IMG/VR virus record: IMGVR_UViG_3300032285_004054
Location: 154,401-218,400 of that record
Direction: 5' to 3' (one strand)
DNA from: a virus
DNA: 64,000 nt
The translations under genes were made by a program, and so were the position numbers. Within the stretch, counting starts at the first letter, position 1. Every line of letters starts with the position of its first letter. The notes beneath the pieces were generated by a model that saw only the letters and a program-made list of their open reading frames with translations, was not told where the DNA came from and ran no database searches. Of the stretch, positions 9,070-18,619 are shown in pieces.

Positions 9070-10867
9070 TGTTGTTTAATATATATGTAAAACCGTTTCT
9101 TTTTTCAAGCTGAATAATACTATCAACTTTACTGTTAATAGCGTTACTACGATGTGTTATAATATAACATCCTTCATTATATTTTTCAAGACGTTCACGT
9201 AATACTTTCATTACTAATTCAACACCTTTGTCGTCTAAAGAGGAATCGAGTAGTTCATCATAAAAAATAGTACTAAAATTAATATCGCCCTGTAAGCGTC
9301 TAATGTCTAGAAAAGCAAATAAACAGGCGAGGTCAATTCTTTTACGTTCACCACCAGAGAAGTTAAAATAAGATTTAACTTCGTTATTTTCATCGATAAT
9401 TTGCTCATCAAAAAACTCGTTAAACTGACATAAGCAATTTGCATGTAGTGCATTTAAGTAGTGAGCTAATCTAGCATTCAATAGCTTTAATATTTTTTTT
9501 ACAATATAAGCTTTAACTCCTTCCTCTGAAACAACAAATTTAACACTATCCAATACGTTTAAATTTAAATCTAACGCATCTATTTGTTGGATGTAGTTAT
9601 TTTGCTCTATTGTTAAATTTTTAACGTTTTCTTCTAAAGAAGTGTTAGTTTCTTGTTTAACAGATTCGATATCTCTTAGAATCTCGTTATTACTTTCTTC
9701 AATAATATTAAGCTTATTTGTACAGATAATATTTTTATTTTTAAGATCTTTAATCTTATCTTTTTTATCTTGTAGTTCTCTAAATTGCTGTTTAATATAC
9801 TTAATGTTTTCTTTAACATTATCGTATTGCTCTTGCCACTTGCTTACGTTTTTAGTGTACTGTACTTCTTTTTCTTTTAACTTATTAATAGCATCAGTTC
9901 TATGTGTCGTATCTTCTTCAGAGTATGGTCGTTGACACAGCTTACACGATGAACCTACCTTTTCAATCTCTTTAATATTGTTAATATTTGTTTCTAATTC
10001 GAACTTAGCAGTAGTTAACTGCTGTAATGTATTTGTATGCTCAGTATCTGCTGCAACTTGAAGCTCGTTTAGTTCTGTTTCTTTATTTGAAATAAGCTCT
10101 TCAATATTTACTGGTACATCAATTATACTATTTTTAAGTAGGGTATAATTGCTGTTATTGTTTTCAATTTTAACCTCAAGATCTTTTATTTTGTTTTGTT
10201 TATTAACATTGAACTGATTAAGTTGTACTAGATTAAATTCAAGAGTTTTATCAATTGTTGTTTTTTTAGCAAAAACTACATCATACTCTCTCTTCAACTC
10301 ATTGTATTGCTCTCTAGCTTTTAAAAGCATCTCTGAAAACACTTCTAGATTAAGCGTGCTTTCGATAAATTTTCGTTTATCAACTTTAGACTGTGCCATA
10401 AAAGGTACAGTATTATTAATCGTCATTACAACAGTATTTTGAAATATTTTGCTAGTAGAGTTTACTAACTGTTGTATATACTCGTTTGTTTTAGGTAAAG
10501 TTGAACGCGTGACATCAACACCATCTTTTAAGATGGAACATTTTGTAGGTCCTAAGGACCGTGTTACGGTATAATTGTTTGTTATACCGTTTACGCTTAT
10601 TTGTAATTCGAGTTTAACTTCGCAATGTTTTTTATTATAAGAGTTAACAATAAGATCTTTACTTAGTTCTCTAATCGTTGAACCGAATAACGCAAAATGC
10701 AATGCATCGACGACTGTCGATTTACCTACACCGTTTTTAGAATCTTCCTTATCGTAGTTAATGCCTGTAATGACATTAATACCTGATTGAAAGTTAATAA
10801 CTATCGGTTCACTACCTACCGATAGAAAATTACGAACTGTAAGTGTTTTAAAGCTTATTACCCGCAC
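9056..10867 (-). CDS. 46: Recombination endonuclease subunit gp46 (SbcC/Rad50-like ATPase)
   Basis: 603 aa with a GTG start. Walker A is NGVGKST at 45-51, a long coiled coil is interrupted by the zinc hook CKLC at 308-311, then comes the ABC signature FSGGERKRIDLA near 502 and Walker B TIFYDELLDSSLDD. This is the ATPase arm of the gp46/gp47 complex that resects ends for UvsX. Its partner gp47 lies 3.5 kb upstream in the transcript, separated by a methyltransferase and four glycosyltransferase-like genes, whereas in T4 the two are close. Confidence 0.95.
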   Translation of the reverse strand: MRVISFKTLTVRNFLSVGSEPIVINFQSGINVITGINYDKEDSKNGVGKSTVVDALHFALFGSTIRELSKDLIVNSYNKKHCEVKLELQISVNGITNNYTVTRSLGPTKCSILKDGVDVTRSTLPKTNEYIQQLVNSTSKIFQNTVVMTINNTVPFMAQSKVDKRKFIESTLNLEVFSEMLLKAREQYNELKREYDVVFAKKTTIDKTLEFNLVQLNQFNVNKQNKIKDLEVKIENNNSNYTLLKNSIIDVPVNIEELISNKETELNELQVAADTEHTNTLQQLTTAKFELETNINNIKEIEKVGSSCKLCQRPYSEEDTTHRTDAINKLKEKEVQYTKNVSKWQEQYDNVKENIKYIKQQFRELQDKKDKIKDLKNKNIICTNKLNIIEESNNEILRDIESVKQETNTSLEENVKNLTIEQNNYIQQIDALDLNLNVLDSVKFVVSEEGVKAYIVKKILKLLNARLAHYLNALHANCLCQFNEFFDEQIIDENNEVKSYFNFSGGERKRIDLACLFAFLDIRRLQGDINFSTIFYDELLDSSLDDKGVELVMKVLRERLEKYNEGCYIITHRSNAINSKVDSIIQLEKRNGFTYILNNNEQL

Positions 10868-10903
10868 ATGAATATTGTATATGATACATTAATCATTGCT
10901 ACT

Positions 10904-11512
10904 TTATTTTTTTACAATGTATGATGTAATACTTTGTCCGTTGTTTGTTGAATATACTTCACAAAATTCTATTTGGTTTTTTAAATTCAAAATTTGTTCT
11001 TCGGTTACATAAAAATTTTTATAATCTGAACAGTTAATGTTTTTAATATCTTTTAAAAGGCTTAAAGTTGTGCTTTCTGTTTTAGTTTCTAATAGACTTG
11101 TGTGTAAATCTTCTAATATGTAAATTCCTCCGCTTTTAAGTCTGTTAAAAATATTAACTATTGATACTTGCTGCTGAAGCATCGTATGACCTCCATCATC
11201 TATTATAAGGTCAAATTCTACTCCGTTAAAAACACTCTGTAAAAAATTAATATCTGTTTGATCGCCCTGTTCAATTACAATACGATCCTCTTGTAGGTAT
11301 TTTCGATCTTCTATATCGAAACCGTATATTGTTGCTTTTGGAAAGTATTCTTTCCACATACGTAACGATTGGCCTAAGAAAACACCTATTTCTAAAATAG
11401 AAGTGTAAGTATTTCTAAAATTTGAAAGTTTTTCATTATATATTTGTGTAAAGTGATGGTTTACAGCTTTATCTGTACTACATTTTAGTCCTATTTCAGT
11501 TAATATGTCCAT
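10904..11512 (-). CDS. Class I SAM-dependent methyltransferase-like protein
   Basis: 202 aa. ILEIGVFLGQSLRMW is the glycine-rich SAM loop, IYGFDIED the acidic strand 2 end, and FDLIIDDGGHTMLQQ motif post-II/IV. This DDGGH pattern is that of methyltransferases and hydroxylase-like proteins acting on sugars or secondary metabolites. It lies among glycosyltransferase genes, so a sugar O-methyltransferase is more likely than a DNA methylase. Substrate unknown. Confidence 0.75.
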   Translation of the reverse strand: MDILTEIGLKCSTDKAVNHHFTQIYNEKLSNFRNTYTSILEIGVFLGQSLRMWKEYFPKATIYGFDIEDRKYLQEDRIVIEQGDQTDINFLQSVFNGVEFDLIIDDGGHTMLQQQVSIVNIFNRLKSGGIYILEDLHTSLLETKTESTTLSLLKDIKNINCSDYKNFYVTEEQILNLKNQIEFCEVYSTNNGQSITSYIVKK

Positions 11513-11515
11513 AAA

Positions 11516-12223
11516 TTATACTATTTTTGTAAATCCTTCGGTGTTCCATTTTCTATAAAATACTTCTTGAGCATCAAGAAGTTTCTTTCTTACCTGATCT
11601 GATGTCTCTTCAGATTCGGGTTTATTTAGCCCGTGTTCAATTTGGGATGCTGTATTTAAAGCATGCGGTAATTTGTTTGCCTGTAGACAGCGTTCATAAT
11701 CGTTATCTTGAAAATAAAAATCAAAACGCTCATCAAATTTACCAATAATATCAAAAACCTGTTTACGCATAAACAAACAAAAACCTAATAAAAATTTTGT
11801 TGTTTCATAACCAAAATATAAAGTATTATCTTCTGGGAAATCATTATATGTATTTCTATGCCAGGAACGATCTACCGGGCTTGCAGACATGAGAGTGTTA
11901 ATTTTATTAAACGCAAATACCATGTTCTCAAGGCATTTTGGTTTTGTTATAACATCGTTATTTGAAATACAAATAAACTCTGATGTACAGTATGTCAAAG
12001 CTATATTAAGAAATTTGTTGTAATTGAAATCGTAAGGCGGTACAACACTAATAATTTTATTAGAAATATTTTTCCAAATAGAGTTATCAAAGTCTTTATT
12101 ACTCTCAACCAGAATAATATTATTAATATACTGTTCTTCTTTAAGGTAAGACGTAATACATCTTAATACCATTTCATAATACTCACTATTTTTTGTATAT
12201 GTAAGTATAATAATATCGATCAT
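11516..12223 (-). CDS. Family 2-like glycosyltransferase
   Basis: 235 aa, GT-A fold. IDIIILTYTKNSEYYEMVLR is the typical N-terminal strand and helix, FICISNNDVITK gives the nucleotide-sugar Asp motif (NND), and FDFYFQDNDYERCLQ near the end fits the catalytic ED motif with Q-D in place of E-D. Four-nt overlap with the next GT gene. Part of the glycosyltransferase group between gp46 and gp47. Confidence 0.8.
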   Translation of the reverse strand: MIDIIILTYTKNSEYYEMVLRCITSYLKEEQYINNIILVESNKDFDNSIWKNISNKIISVVPPYDFNYNKFLNIALTYCTSEFICISNNDVITKPKCLENMVFAFNKINTLMSASPVDRSWHRNTYNDFPEDNTLYFGYETTKFLLGFCLFMRKQVFDIIGKFDERFDFYFQDNDYERCLQANKLPHALNTASQIEHGLNKPESEETSDQVRKKLLDAQEVFYRKWNTEGFTKIV

Positions 12224-12939
12224 AGAGTTATACCTTCGAGGTGTTTTGTTTCTTGTGCGTATATACGCTGTACGTGCTGACCATGCATTAATATACCGAC
12301 ATTATTATGTGTTGCAGTACTACTTACGTCTATATCTTCATCCTTTTCGCCGTATTTACTAACATGCCAGGACATACCTTCGTAGTGTTTATATAGTACT
12401 CCGCTACCGTTATAGTTACCAATTTTTAATTTATGTTTTCTAATATCTTCGAAAAACGAAGAACCGATATCGTATCTCTTTTCTCCTCTACTCTTTTGTC
12501 TTTCAATATCAAAGAAATTAATATTATGATCTTTTACATGCTTAACGTTTATAAAACAATGCCAAGGATGTACTCTATTATATAGTTTTTTACCTGCACG
12601 GTCTCCTACTATTTCTCCCATTAGTGTTAAATCCATCTCTTTAAATTGTCTAAAGATTTCATCATGATTTGATAGAAAAATAACATCCGTATCTACTAGT
12701 AAAGCATAATCTGTTTTTACGTTTTTAAGTAAAATATCAACCGAAGGTCCGTGTATACCTCCTTTATTTTCAACAAATGGTATATTTGCTCTTTTGAGAA
12801 TATCTTTTGTAAGATTATCTATAGAATTTTCACATATTAATATATTACATTCTGGGTGAAACGCTCTAAATGTTTTTAACATATTAGACGTAACAACAGG
12901 AGTGTTATATGAGCAAGATATAAGAGTTAAATTATCCAT
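12220..12939 (-). CDS. GT-A glycosyltransferase-like protein
   Basis: 239 aa. It starts NLTLISCSYNTPVVTSNML and carries DYALLVDTDVIFL, a DxD metal-binding motif, near residue 80. A His/Trp-containing stretch (HPWHCFINVKHV) follows. No transmembrane segment. It overlaps its neighbours by 4 and 8 nt, so it is produced with them. Confidence 0.72.
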   Translation of the reverse strand: MDNLTLISCSYNTPVVTSNMLKTFRAFHPECNILICENSIDNLTKDILKRANIPFVENKGGIHGPSVDILLKNVKTDYALLVDTDVIFLSNHDEIFRQFKEMDLTLMGEIVGDRAGKKLYNRVHPWHCFINVKHVKDHNINFFDIERQKSRGEKRYDIGSSFFEDIRKHKLKIGNYNGSGVLYKHYEGMSWHVSKYGEKDEDIDVSSTATHNNVGILMHGQHVQRIYAQETKHLEGITL

Positions 12940-13741
12940 TTTGCTTATAAATTTCTTTTAAGGATTTTTTTACTAAATCAAGCGGGGTATCAGGTATGCC
13001 ACCAGGTACGGTGCCATGCTTTTTAACAAAAATTTCATCAGCTGCTCTAACTATAGTTTGATGATCGCTTCTTGAACTAATTGTACTTGTTTGAAGAGTC
13101 CAAGGAATATCCTCTAGGTATTGATTTGAGTTTGCAATATCTGCAAAATACCAGAATGGCGGATGCATTCCTTTTTGTATAATTCTATAAGTGTGTTCTA
13201 CGTGTTCACACGCGTTAAAAAATAACTCATCAATTAACCCTACTTCTTCAAGACACTTACGCGTATAAAAAGAAAACGCACCCACACAATGTGGATATAA
13301 TGCAATTGAAAGATCCTCTGAATAGCTTATAACAGTTCTAGGGTTAGGGGTTTCGGATCTAAACATTTTATTCATAAGTCCGTGCTGACTATAATTAAAA
13401 TGCTGTATACCTGTGCCTTTTGAAGCATCTATATATCTCTGAAAAACACTTTCATCCTTAATAAGGATATCATCTTCTATTAAGAAAATGTAATCGCAAC
13501 CTTTTTCTAATAAAAGCTTTGTAGCATCATTTTTACTAATACCAACACCCTTATTGGTTTTATGCTGTATTAATGTAAAATTATCTTTATTCGGGTATAG
13601 ATCATCACTGTAAGGCGTACCGTCATTTACAACTACAACATGTTGTATCTTATCAACAGGTATAGTTTTAAAACTCTTTTTAAAGTAATTCTCTCTATTG
13701 TATGTTACAATACCTATACCTATTTTATTATTTGTTTCCAT
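12932..13741 (-). CDS. Family 2-like glycosyltransferase
   Basis: 269 aa. IGIGIVTYNRENYFKKSF and HVVVVNDGTP form the GT2 N-terminal Rossmann part, DYIFLIEDDILIKDES holds the EDD metal motif, and CVGAFSFYTRKCLEEVGLIDE is the usual post-DxD region. Translationally coupled to both neighbours by overlaps of 8 and 14 nt. Confidence 0.85.
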   Translation of the reverse strand: METNNKIGIGIVTYNRENYFKKSFKTIPVDKIQHVVVVNDGTPYSDDLYPNKDNFTLIQHKTNKGVGISKNDATKLLLEKGCDYIFLIEDDILIKDESVFQRYIDASKGTGIQHFNYSQHGLMNKMFRSETPNPRTVISYSEDLSIALYPHCVGAFSFYTRKCLEEVGLIDELFFNACEHVEHTYRIIQKGMHPPFWYFADIANSNQYLEDIPWTLQTSTISSRSDHQTIVRAADEIFVKKHGTVPGGIPDTPLDLVKKSLKEIYKQNG

Positions 13742-14387
13742 TTTTAATTTCTTTTAGTTGTGGTTTAAGATCGTCAATACTAGGTATTAGCTGATCCCAG
13801 GGTAGTACATTATATTTGTATTTGTACCAGCCACTAGAGTACATCTCTAGAGTTTGTTTAGCAACTTTATCGTCCTTTTGAACGATATCAAATAACCAGG
13901 GTGTAGTCTTATCAATACTTGAAGGGTATAAGTTTGTACTTCCTAATCTAATTGCATAATCCATTGAGCATAATGAATCGTTAAGTCTTACATCTAAATA
14001 ACCAATTTTATCTATTGCTTGTCTTGTAAAAACCTCTAAAACAACTTTTTGCTCGCTACCGTTGCTTACATTTATCTTAACACTACCATAATCTATAACA
14101 GTACCTGTTTTAAGAGGCCCTGTGAGGTAGTTGATACCAGTTGAAATAATAGTATTTACGTACTGTTCAGCTACAATTCTCAATGAATTAACAGATAAGG
14201 GAGGTAGTTCATTGTTTGTGTTGTATATAACAAAATACTGATACTGTTCGTTATCAATAAAGCGTCGTAGAAAGCTATTTTTAGTAGCGGTAACATTTTT
14301 ACCTATAGAGGAAAAAAATATACCTGGTTCTTCTTCATTTTGAAGAGATGGCTTTGTAATAATACCAATTGCTATTTGATTATTCAT
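13728..14387 (-). CDS. Divergent GT-A-like protein of the glycosyltransferase group
   Basis: 219 aa. The start IAIGIITKPSLQNEEEP and the segment VFTRQAIDKIGYLDVRLND recall the end of GT2 domains, but I see no convincing DxD. It may be an inactive or highly diverged relative, or an accessory protein. It overlaps gp47 by 8 nt. Confidence 0.6.
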   Translation of the reverse strand: MNNQIAIGIITKPSLQNEEEPGIFFSSIGKNVTATKNSFLRRFIDNEQYQYFVIYNTNNELPPLSVNSLRIVAEQYVNTIISTGINYLTGPLKTGTVIDYGSVKINVSNGSEQKVVLEVFTRQAIDKIGYLDVRLNDSLCSMDYAIRLGSTNLYPSSIDKTTPWLFDIVQKDDKVAKQTLEMYSSGWYKYKYNVLPWDQLIPSIDDLKPQLKEIKNGNK

Positions 14388-15435
14388 TTGTTTGTTGTGA
14401 TATTTTATATAGTTCTAAGCATTTATCTAGTATACTTCTTTTATCTACATCAGTTGTTAATAAATTAACAAATTCTTGTAACGCTGTTTCAATGTCGAAA
14501 CTTAAATTTTCTAATTCTTCTCCTTCAACTTGTTTTTCTTCTAAGAGATTAAATTCAGTTCTTAAAGAGAGAGGTTTATACTGCGATATTTTTGTAATAA
14601 TAGAATCAATATGTTGAGCGGTTAATTTGTTATCAACATAAAGACTAACTATATTGTTTCTTACTATCTCCTCAACATTCTTTATAGAACCGTCAAATAT
14701 TTTTGCAGTATTAATTCTCTTATGCTTAGGTGAAAATGTATTTTCAATAAATTCAACATCTAGCGTATCTACATCTAATATCGAAACACCTTTTTGTTGA
14801 TCTCTGTCTCCAAAATCTAACTCATGAGGTGAACCTAGATATAATATACTTTTACCACCAGGGTAGAACCTATGCTCTCTAAAATGAAAATGACCTGATA
14901 TAACTAAATCAGCCTTATCATGTAAAAAGGTATTTTCAAAACCATGCTCACATACTTTATGTTGGTTCATTCTAAAATTAATAATATCAAAATGTCCAAC
15001 TATAACATCACACTTAGGTATACTCTTAGCTTCAGTACCCCAAGGGCAAAATGTAAATGATTTATCTCTAATTTTAAAATTACGTAACTCTTCAAAAACT
15101 GTTACGTTCTTATTATTAAGAATAGAAATCGAATTAACGTCAGATTTATCTTTATAGAAGCAATCATGATTACCAGTTATTGCTACAATATTAAAATCTT
15201 CTAATATATTAAAAAATCTATTCGCAGCATGTATTGTGTTAACACCAATTAAATGTCTATCATGAAAGATATCTCCTGCAATAATAATATCTTTAATATT
15301 GCGTTCAAGTAATGTCGATTTTAACCAATAAGCAAATTTGATAGCTATATCATGCCAGGTCTGCGAGTTTTGATGTACACCTAAGTGTATATCACTTATA
15401 CAGGCTATTTTTGGACCTGTGATATTATTCATCAT
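14380..15435 (-). CDS. 47: Recombination endonuclease subunit gp47 (SbcD/Mre11-like)
   Basis: 351 aa calcineurin-type phosphoesterase. Metal motifs in order: ACISDIHLG (11-19), IIAGDIFHDRH, AITGNHDCFY, and VISGHFHFREHR. All ligands of the two-metal site are present. Nuclease partner of gp46. It overlaps the gp55 gene by 11 nt and is followed by the glycosyltransferase group rather than directly by gp46. Confidence 0.95.
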   Translation of the reverse strand: MMNNITGPKIACISDIHLGVHQNSQTWHDIAIKFAYWLKSTLLERNIKDIIIAGDIFHDRHLIGVNTIHAANRFFNILEDFNIVAITGNHDCFYKDKSDVNSISILNNKNVTVFEELRNFKIRDKSFTFCPWGTEAKSIPKCDVIVGHFDIINFRMNQHKVCEHGFENTFLHDKADLVISGHFHFREHRFYPGGKSILYLGSPHELDFGDRDQQKGVSILDVDTLDVEFIENTFSPKHKRINTAKIFDGSIKNVEEIVRNNIVSLYVDNKLTAQHIDSIITKISQYKPLSLRTEFNLLEEKQVEGEELENLSFDIETALQEFVNLLTTDVDKRSILDKCLELYKISQQTNE

Positions 15436-15985
15436 TTGTTGCTAGTGAATCGTCATAGTGATCACTACCGTCATCTTCTCTGTGAGCATTTTTCTGATAG
15501 GGTATCTGACCACTCTCTGCTAGTAGTTCATAAACTTCATTTTGATATCTATGAATAGTTTCATGTTCTTTCTTTTCTTTTTTAATTCTATTTTGAAATG
15601 CTCTATAAGCTACTTTTGTAAAGTAAGAAAAAGGATTATACCCGCTATCACACTTAAATCTCTTTCTAGTTAAAGCAGTCATCATCTTAATGATCGCGTC
15701 CCCAATCATTTCTTCCTTATATGAATAGTTAATAAAGTTCTGTGCGTACCCTAGACGTGTACCGATCTTTTGAATCATGTCGGCTAGTTCATTCTTAAGA
15801 TCGTTAGTTTTGTAGTACTCCTTTATAAGATTTTCCATCTCAATCGGGTCAACGTAATTTGGCTTAAGCTCTTCTTTAGTACGTCTGACTCTCTTCTTAC
15901 CTTTTGTAATAGCTTTATCGTCTAGTATTTCATCTAGATCTGGCTCTTCGAATCCGACGAACGCATCTTTTTGTTTTTTAATCAT
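15425..15985 (-). CDS. 55: Late-transcription sigma factor (T4 gp55-like)
   Basis: 186 aa, T4 gp55 length. The core YKEEMIGDAIIKMMTALTRK then PFSYFTKVAYRAFQNRIKK EKKE follows gp55 closely, and the protein ends in ATNDE, as T4 gp55 ends in ANDE. gp55 directs host RNA polymerase to TATAAATA promoters when coupled to the clamp. Matching TAAATA sites occur before many genes in this window. The N-terminal 45 residues are a basic/acidic extension (GKKRVRRTKEELK). Confidence 0.92.
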   Translation of the reverse strand: MIKKQKDAFVGFEEPDLDEILDDKAITKGKKRVRRTKEELKPNYVDPIEMENLIKEYYKTNDLKNELADMIQKIGTRLGYAQNFINYSYKEEMIGDAIIKMMTALTRKRFKCDSGYNPFSYFTKVAYRAFQNRIKKEKKEHETIHRYQNEVYELLAESGQIPYQKNAHREDDGSDHYDDSLATNDE

Positions 15986-16021
15986 AAAATTTAATCAATA
16001 ATATACGATTGATATGTTTAA

Positions 16022-17470
16022 TCAACTCTCCAGTAGCTCTTTTACAGTAAAATCTATACTTTCATTTGTGTATAGTTCTATTCTTTCCTGTAAATGAGAA
16101 TTACCGTAACGTAGATTATCTCCTATATCAAAAATTGTAGCACGTTTTTTATTAGCGTGTAGACGAAGACTTCTACCTATGGATTGAATAATTTTTATCC
16201 TAGCTTTTCCAATAGCTGCAAACACAACATAGTGTAAGTTTTTAATATTAATACCGGTACTAAAAATTTTAGATATAGCAATACATACGATATTGTCGCT
16301 TGTCTCCATAAGTTCGCGTATTTTTTCTCTTTCATCTACCTCTACACCTCCATGTACAAAATAAACCATTTTATTAGTATTATTATAAAGTACGTTGTGT
16401 AGTTCTTCACCATGTGCGATACGATCAACCATAATGAGAATATTGTTTGATACACCATTAACGAGTTTAGTTATTACCTCATTACGAAATTTATTAGTTT
16501 GTAAAAATTGTATTTCTTCCTCATACCCTGCGGTAGGGTTAGACATAGACGGTGTTGTGAATGCAGGTAGATTTCTATAGTGTAACTTAAGTACAGCAAC
16601 AGTAACGTCGGTTATATATTTTTGTTCTCTTAAATCTATCGACTTCTTTGTGTATATAATCTTACCTATCTTACCAAAAATATTCCATTGGTCCATTTTA
16701 TTGTCGGGTAATGTACCTGTTAAACCGTAGCGAAACTTAGCAGGTATCTTGTCGATAACTTTATTTACTTTATTACCATGTTTAATCTTATGTACCTCAT
16801 CAACAATAAGAAGGTCTATATCTTTAAGAGCTGATAAATCTTGTTTTTCAGATTGTAATATCTGAGCATTTGAAATAATAATTGAAGCGTTTGGATCTGG
16901 TTCATTACTACCTGTCCATTTTGTTACACTACTTTCTGGTATTCCGTACTCAATAAAATCACTAGATGTCTGAGTAGCTAACTGTAGATCAGGTACTAAA
17001 ATTAATGTTTTACATTTATTAACTTGCTCCTGTATTGTACTAACAAGAGTAGCCATAACAAGAGTTTTACCTGCTGACGTAGGTAGAATTATAACACCAC
17101 CTCTATTTTTTATAGCTGCTTTAATAGTTTCTTCCTGATAATCTCTTAATGGTAGATTAAGTTTTGCAATTTTATCCTCAAATAAAAAAGGCGGTTCGTA
17201 CGCTTTCTTAAAAGCGTCACTTATTGTGATATCAAATTTAATTTCTAAACTTTGTAGATATTCAATTATTGTTGGTGCTAATCTAATCTCAAATCTACCT
17301 TGAGGTGTAATTACGTATTGTCTTGTTGAGGGACGATAACCTACTGCAAAACGTCTCTTAAAAGCTTGGTTTTTATCTTCAACAGAAAAATATTCTCTTA
17401 TGTTAGGTAGATAATCAGTTGTAATTACACCCTTCTTTCTACCAAAATCATAATCAAATAAAACCTTCAT
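16022..17470 (-). CDS. uvsW: UvsW-like SF2 recombination helicase
   Basis: 482 aa. Motif I is PTSAGKTLVMA near residue 130, motif II DEVHK, motif III TGTL, and motif VI IQSIGRSLRLH. The N-terminal 100 residues form the small substrate domain of UvsW. It unwinds D-loops and branched DNA and helps shift from origin-dependent to recombination-dependent replication. It shares one base with the uvsY stop. Confidence 0.93.
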   Translation of the reverse strand: MKVLFDYDFGRKKGVITTDYLPNIREYFSVEDKNQAFKRRFAVGYRPSTRQYVITPQGRFEIRLAPTIIEYLQSLEIKFDITISDAFKKAYEPPFLFEDKIAKLNLPLRDYQEETIKAAIKNRGGVIILPTSAGKTLVMATLVSTIQEQVNKCKTLILVPDLQLATQTSSDFIEYGIPESSVTKWTGSNEPDPNASIIISNAQILQSEKQDLSALKDIDLLIVDEVHKIKHGNKVNKVIDKIPAKFRYGLTGTLPDNKMDQWNIFGKIGKIIYTKKSIDLREQKYITDVTVAVLKLHYRNLPAFTTPSMSNPTAGYEEEIQFLQTNKFRNEVITKLVNGVSNNILIMVDRIAHGEELHNVLYNNTNKMVYFVHGGVEVDEREKIRELMETSDNIVCIAISKIFSTGINIKNLHYVVFAAIGKARIKIIQSIGRSLRLHANKKRATIFDIGDNLRYGNSHLQERIELYTNESIDFTVKELLES

Positions 17471-17919
17471 TATGTTGTTTCAAGCTTAATAATTTCTATT
17501 AAGTTTTTTATATCGTAACTAACACTTCTAAAATTTGTTTCAACTTTACCTAGATACTCGACAAGTAATTCATTTTCTGCTATCTGATGATCTATTTTTG
17601 TAATAATTTCGTGATTGCTAGCTGCAATTTCCGCAGTCTTAGCAGTTATACCGACGGGTGATTCAGCTTTCATTTTTTCGCTAATTTTAGCGAGAGCTTG
17701 TTGGCGTAACTTGTTTAGCTTTATAACTTCCTGTTTATGGAACATAAGCCTACCAACCCAGTAATGTCTCGTAGCAGGTAGGTCTAACTGAACTTGCTTC
17801 ATATTAAATTCATCAAGAGCGATCGATTTTTTAATCGCTTCCTCGTATGTCTGTAAAAGAGAGATAGTACTTTCCTGTTCCATCTCATTAATAATATGTG
17901 CTTTTAACCTTTTTACCAC
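17470..17919 (-). CDS. uvsY: UvsY-like recombination mediator
   Basis: 149 aa with a GTG start, mostly helical. The pattern ATRHYWVGRLMFHKQEVIKL, a basic region (RQQALAKISEKMKAES), then a helix ending in SYDIKNLIEIIKLE follows the domain plan of T4 UvsY, which loads UvsX on ssDNA. Its position directly upstream of uvsW supports this; in T4 the two are also neighbours. The start lies 12 bp from the divergent gene at 17932. Confidence 0.7.
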   Translation of the reverse strand: MVKRLKAHIINEMEQESTISLLQTYEEAIKKSIALDEFNMKQVQLDLPATRHYWVGRLMFHKQEVIKLNKLRQQALAKISEKMKAESPVGITAKTAEIAASNHEIITKIDHQIAENELLVEYLGKVETNFRSVSYDIKNLIEIIKLETT

Positions 17920-17925
17920 TAAATA
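17918..17925 (+). promoter_or_regulatory. Late promoter octamer
   Basis: ACTAAATA followed by 6 bases and the ATG at 17932. Matches the T4 late consensus TATAAATA in the last six bases. Confidence 0.6.
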
Positions 17926-17931
17926 TTATAT

Positions 17932-18198
17932 ATGTCTTTGTTTGACAACATTGTTAATTCTATTTTAAAAGAAAGTGCTAATATATCTGGTGGTATTGGT
18001 AGTGCGTTTGGTCCGGGTGTAGGAGCGGAGGGAGCAACACAATTTTCAGCTGATACCTACGCAAGAGGAGATGCACGTATAGTTAAACCTTTAAGTAAAG
18101 GTGTAATCACTCGTAATGGAGTCGTAAAAACTGTATTTTCAACAGGTAAAAAAAGTAAAAAGAAACATTCCAGGCGCCGTAAACATAAAAGAAAGTAA
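17932..18198 (+). CDS. Small basic protein with capsid-targeting-like N-terminus
   Basis: 88 aa. LFDNIVNSILKE, followed by SAN, matches the recurrent N-terminal motif of this phage, ending in the gp21-type cleavage pattern L-x-E before a small residue. The middle is glycine-rich and the last 20 residues are almost all Lys/Arg/His (GKKSKKKHSRRRKHKRK), so the mature protein would bind DNA or RNA. A late promoter is six bases upstream. Inferred internal (packaged) DNA-binding protein, comparable in type to T4 internal proteins. Confidence 0.78.
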   Translation: MSLFDNIVNSILKESANISGGIGSAFGPGVGAEGATQFSADTYARGDARIVKPLSKGVITRNGVVKTVFSTGKKSKKKHSRRRKHKRK

Positions 18199-18614
18199 TG
18201 GAATACGGACATTGGATTGTAAGAGAAGGTGTTAGTATATCTGAGGGTACTTTTGGGTTTATATATGAAATTACCAATACTGTTTTAAATAAAAAGTATA
18301 TAGGTAAGAAGCAGTGTACAAGTCGTATTAAACGTAAACCTCTTAAGGGTAAAACACGTAATAGAATAGAACATAAGGAATCTGATTGGAAGTTATACAC
18401 AAGCTCCTCAAATGAACTAAATGAAGATATAGCAAAGTACGGAAAAGATAAGTTTTGTTTTGAAATTATAAAAGAATGTAATTCGAAGTGGGAATTAGCA
18501 TATTATGAAATTAAAGAGCAACTCGATAAACAGGTTCTTTTAAGGGAAGACTACTATAACGGTATAATAAATGTAAGAATAGGTAGACCTCCTAAAAGTG
18601 CTAAGATTAAATAA
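18198..18614 (+). CDS. GIY-YIG-type nuclease-like protein
   Basis: 138 aa. GFIYEITNTVLNKKYIGKKQ at about 19-38 is the GIY-YIG core with the following Lys-rich strand. The later SDWKLYTSSSNELNEDIAKYG fits the conserved central part of phage small GIY-YIG proteins. The C-terminus IGRPPKSAK is an AT-hook-like tail. Shares one base with the previous stop. Could be a homing-type or repair endonuclease; a catalytic Glu was not pinned down. Confidence 0.72.
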   Translation: MEYGHWIVREGVSISEGTFGFIYEITNTVLNKKYIGKKQCTSRIKRKPLKGKTRNRIEHKESDWKLYTSSSNELNEDIAKYGKDKFCFEIIKECNSKWELAYYEIKEQLDKQVLLREDYYNGIINVRIGRPPKSAKIK

Positions 18615-18619
18615 AAGAC

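Noticed and set aside
9642-9935. 97-aa plus-strand hydrophobic frame
   Set aside because: Antisense of the gp46 coiled coil; Ser/Leu-rich composition is the usual mirror of Glu/Lys codons.
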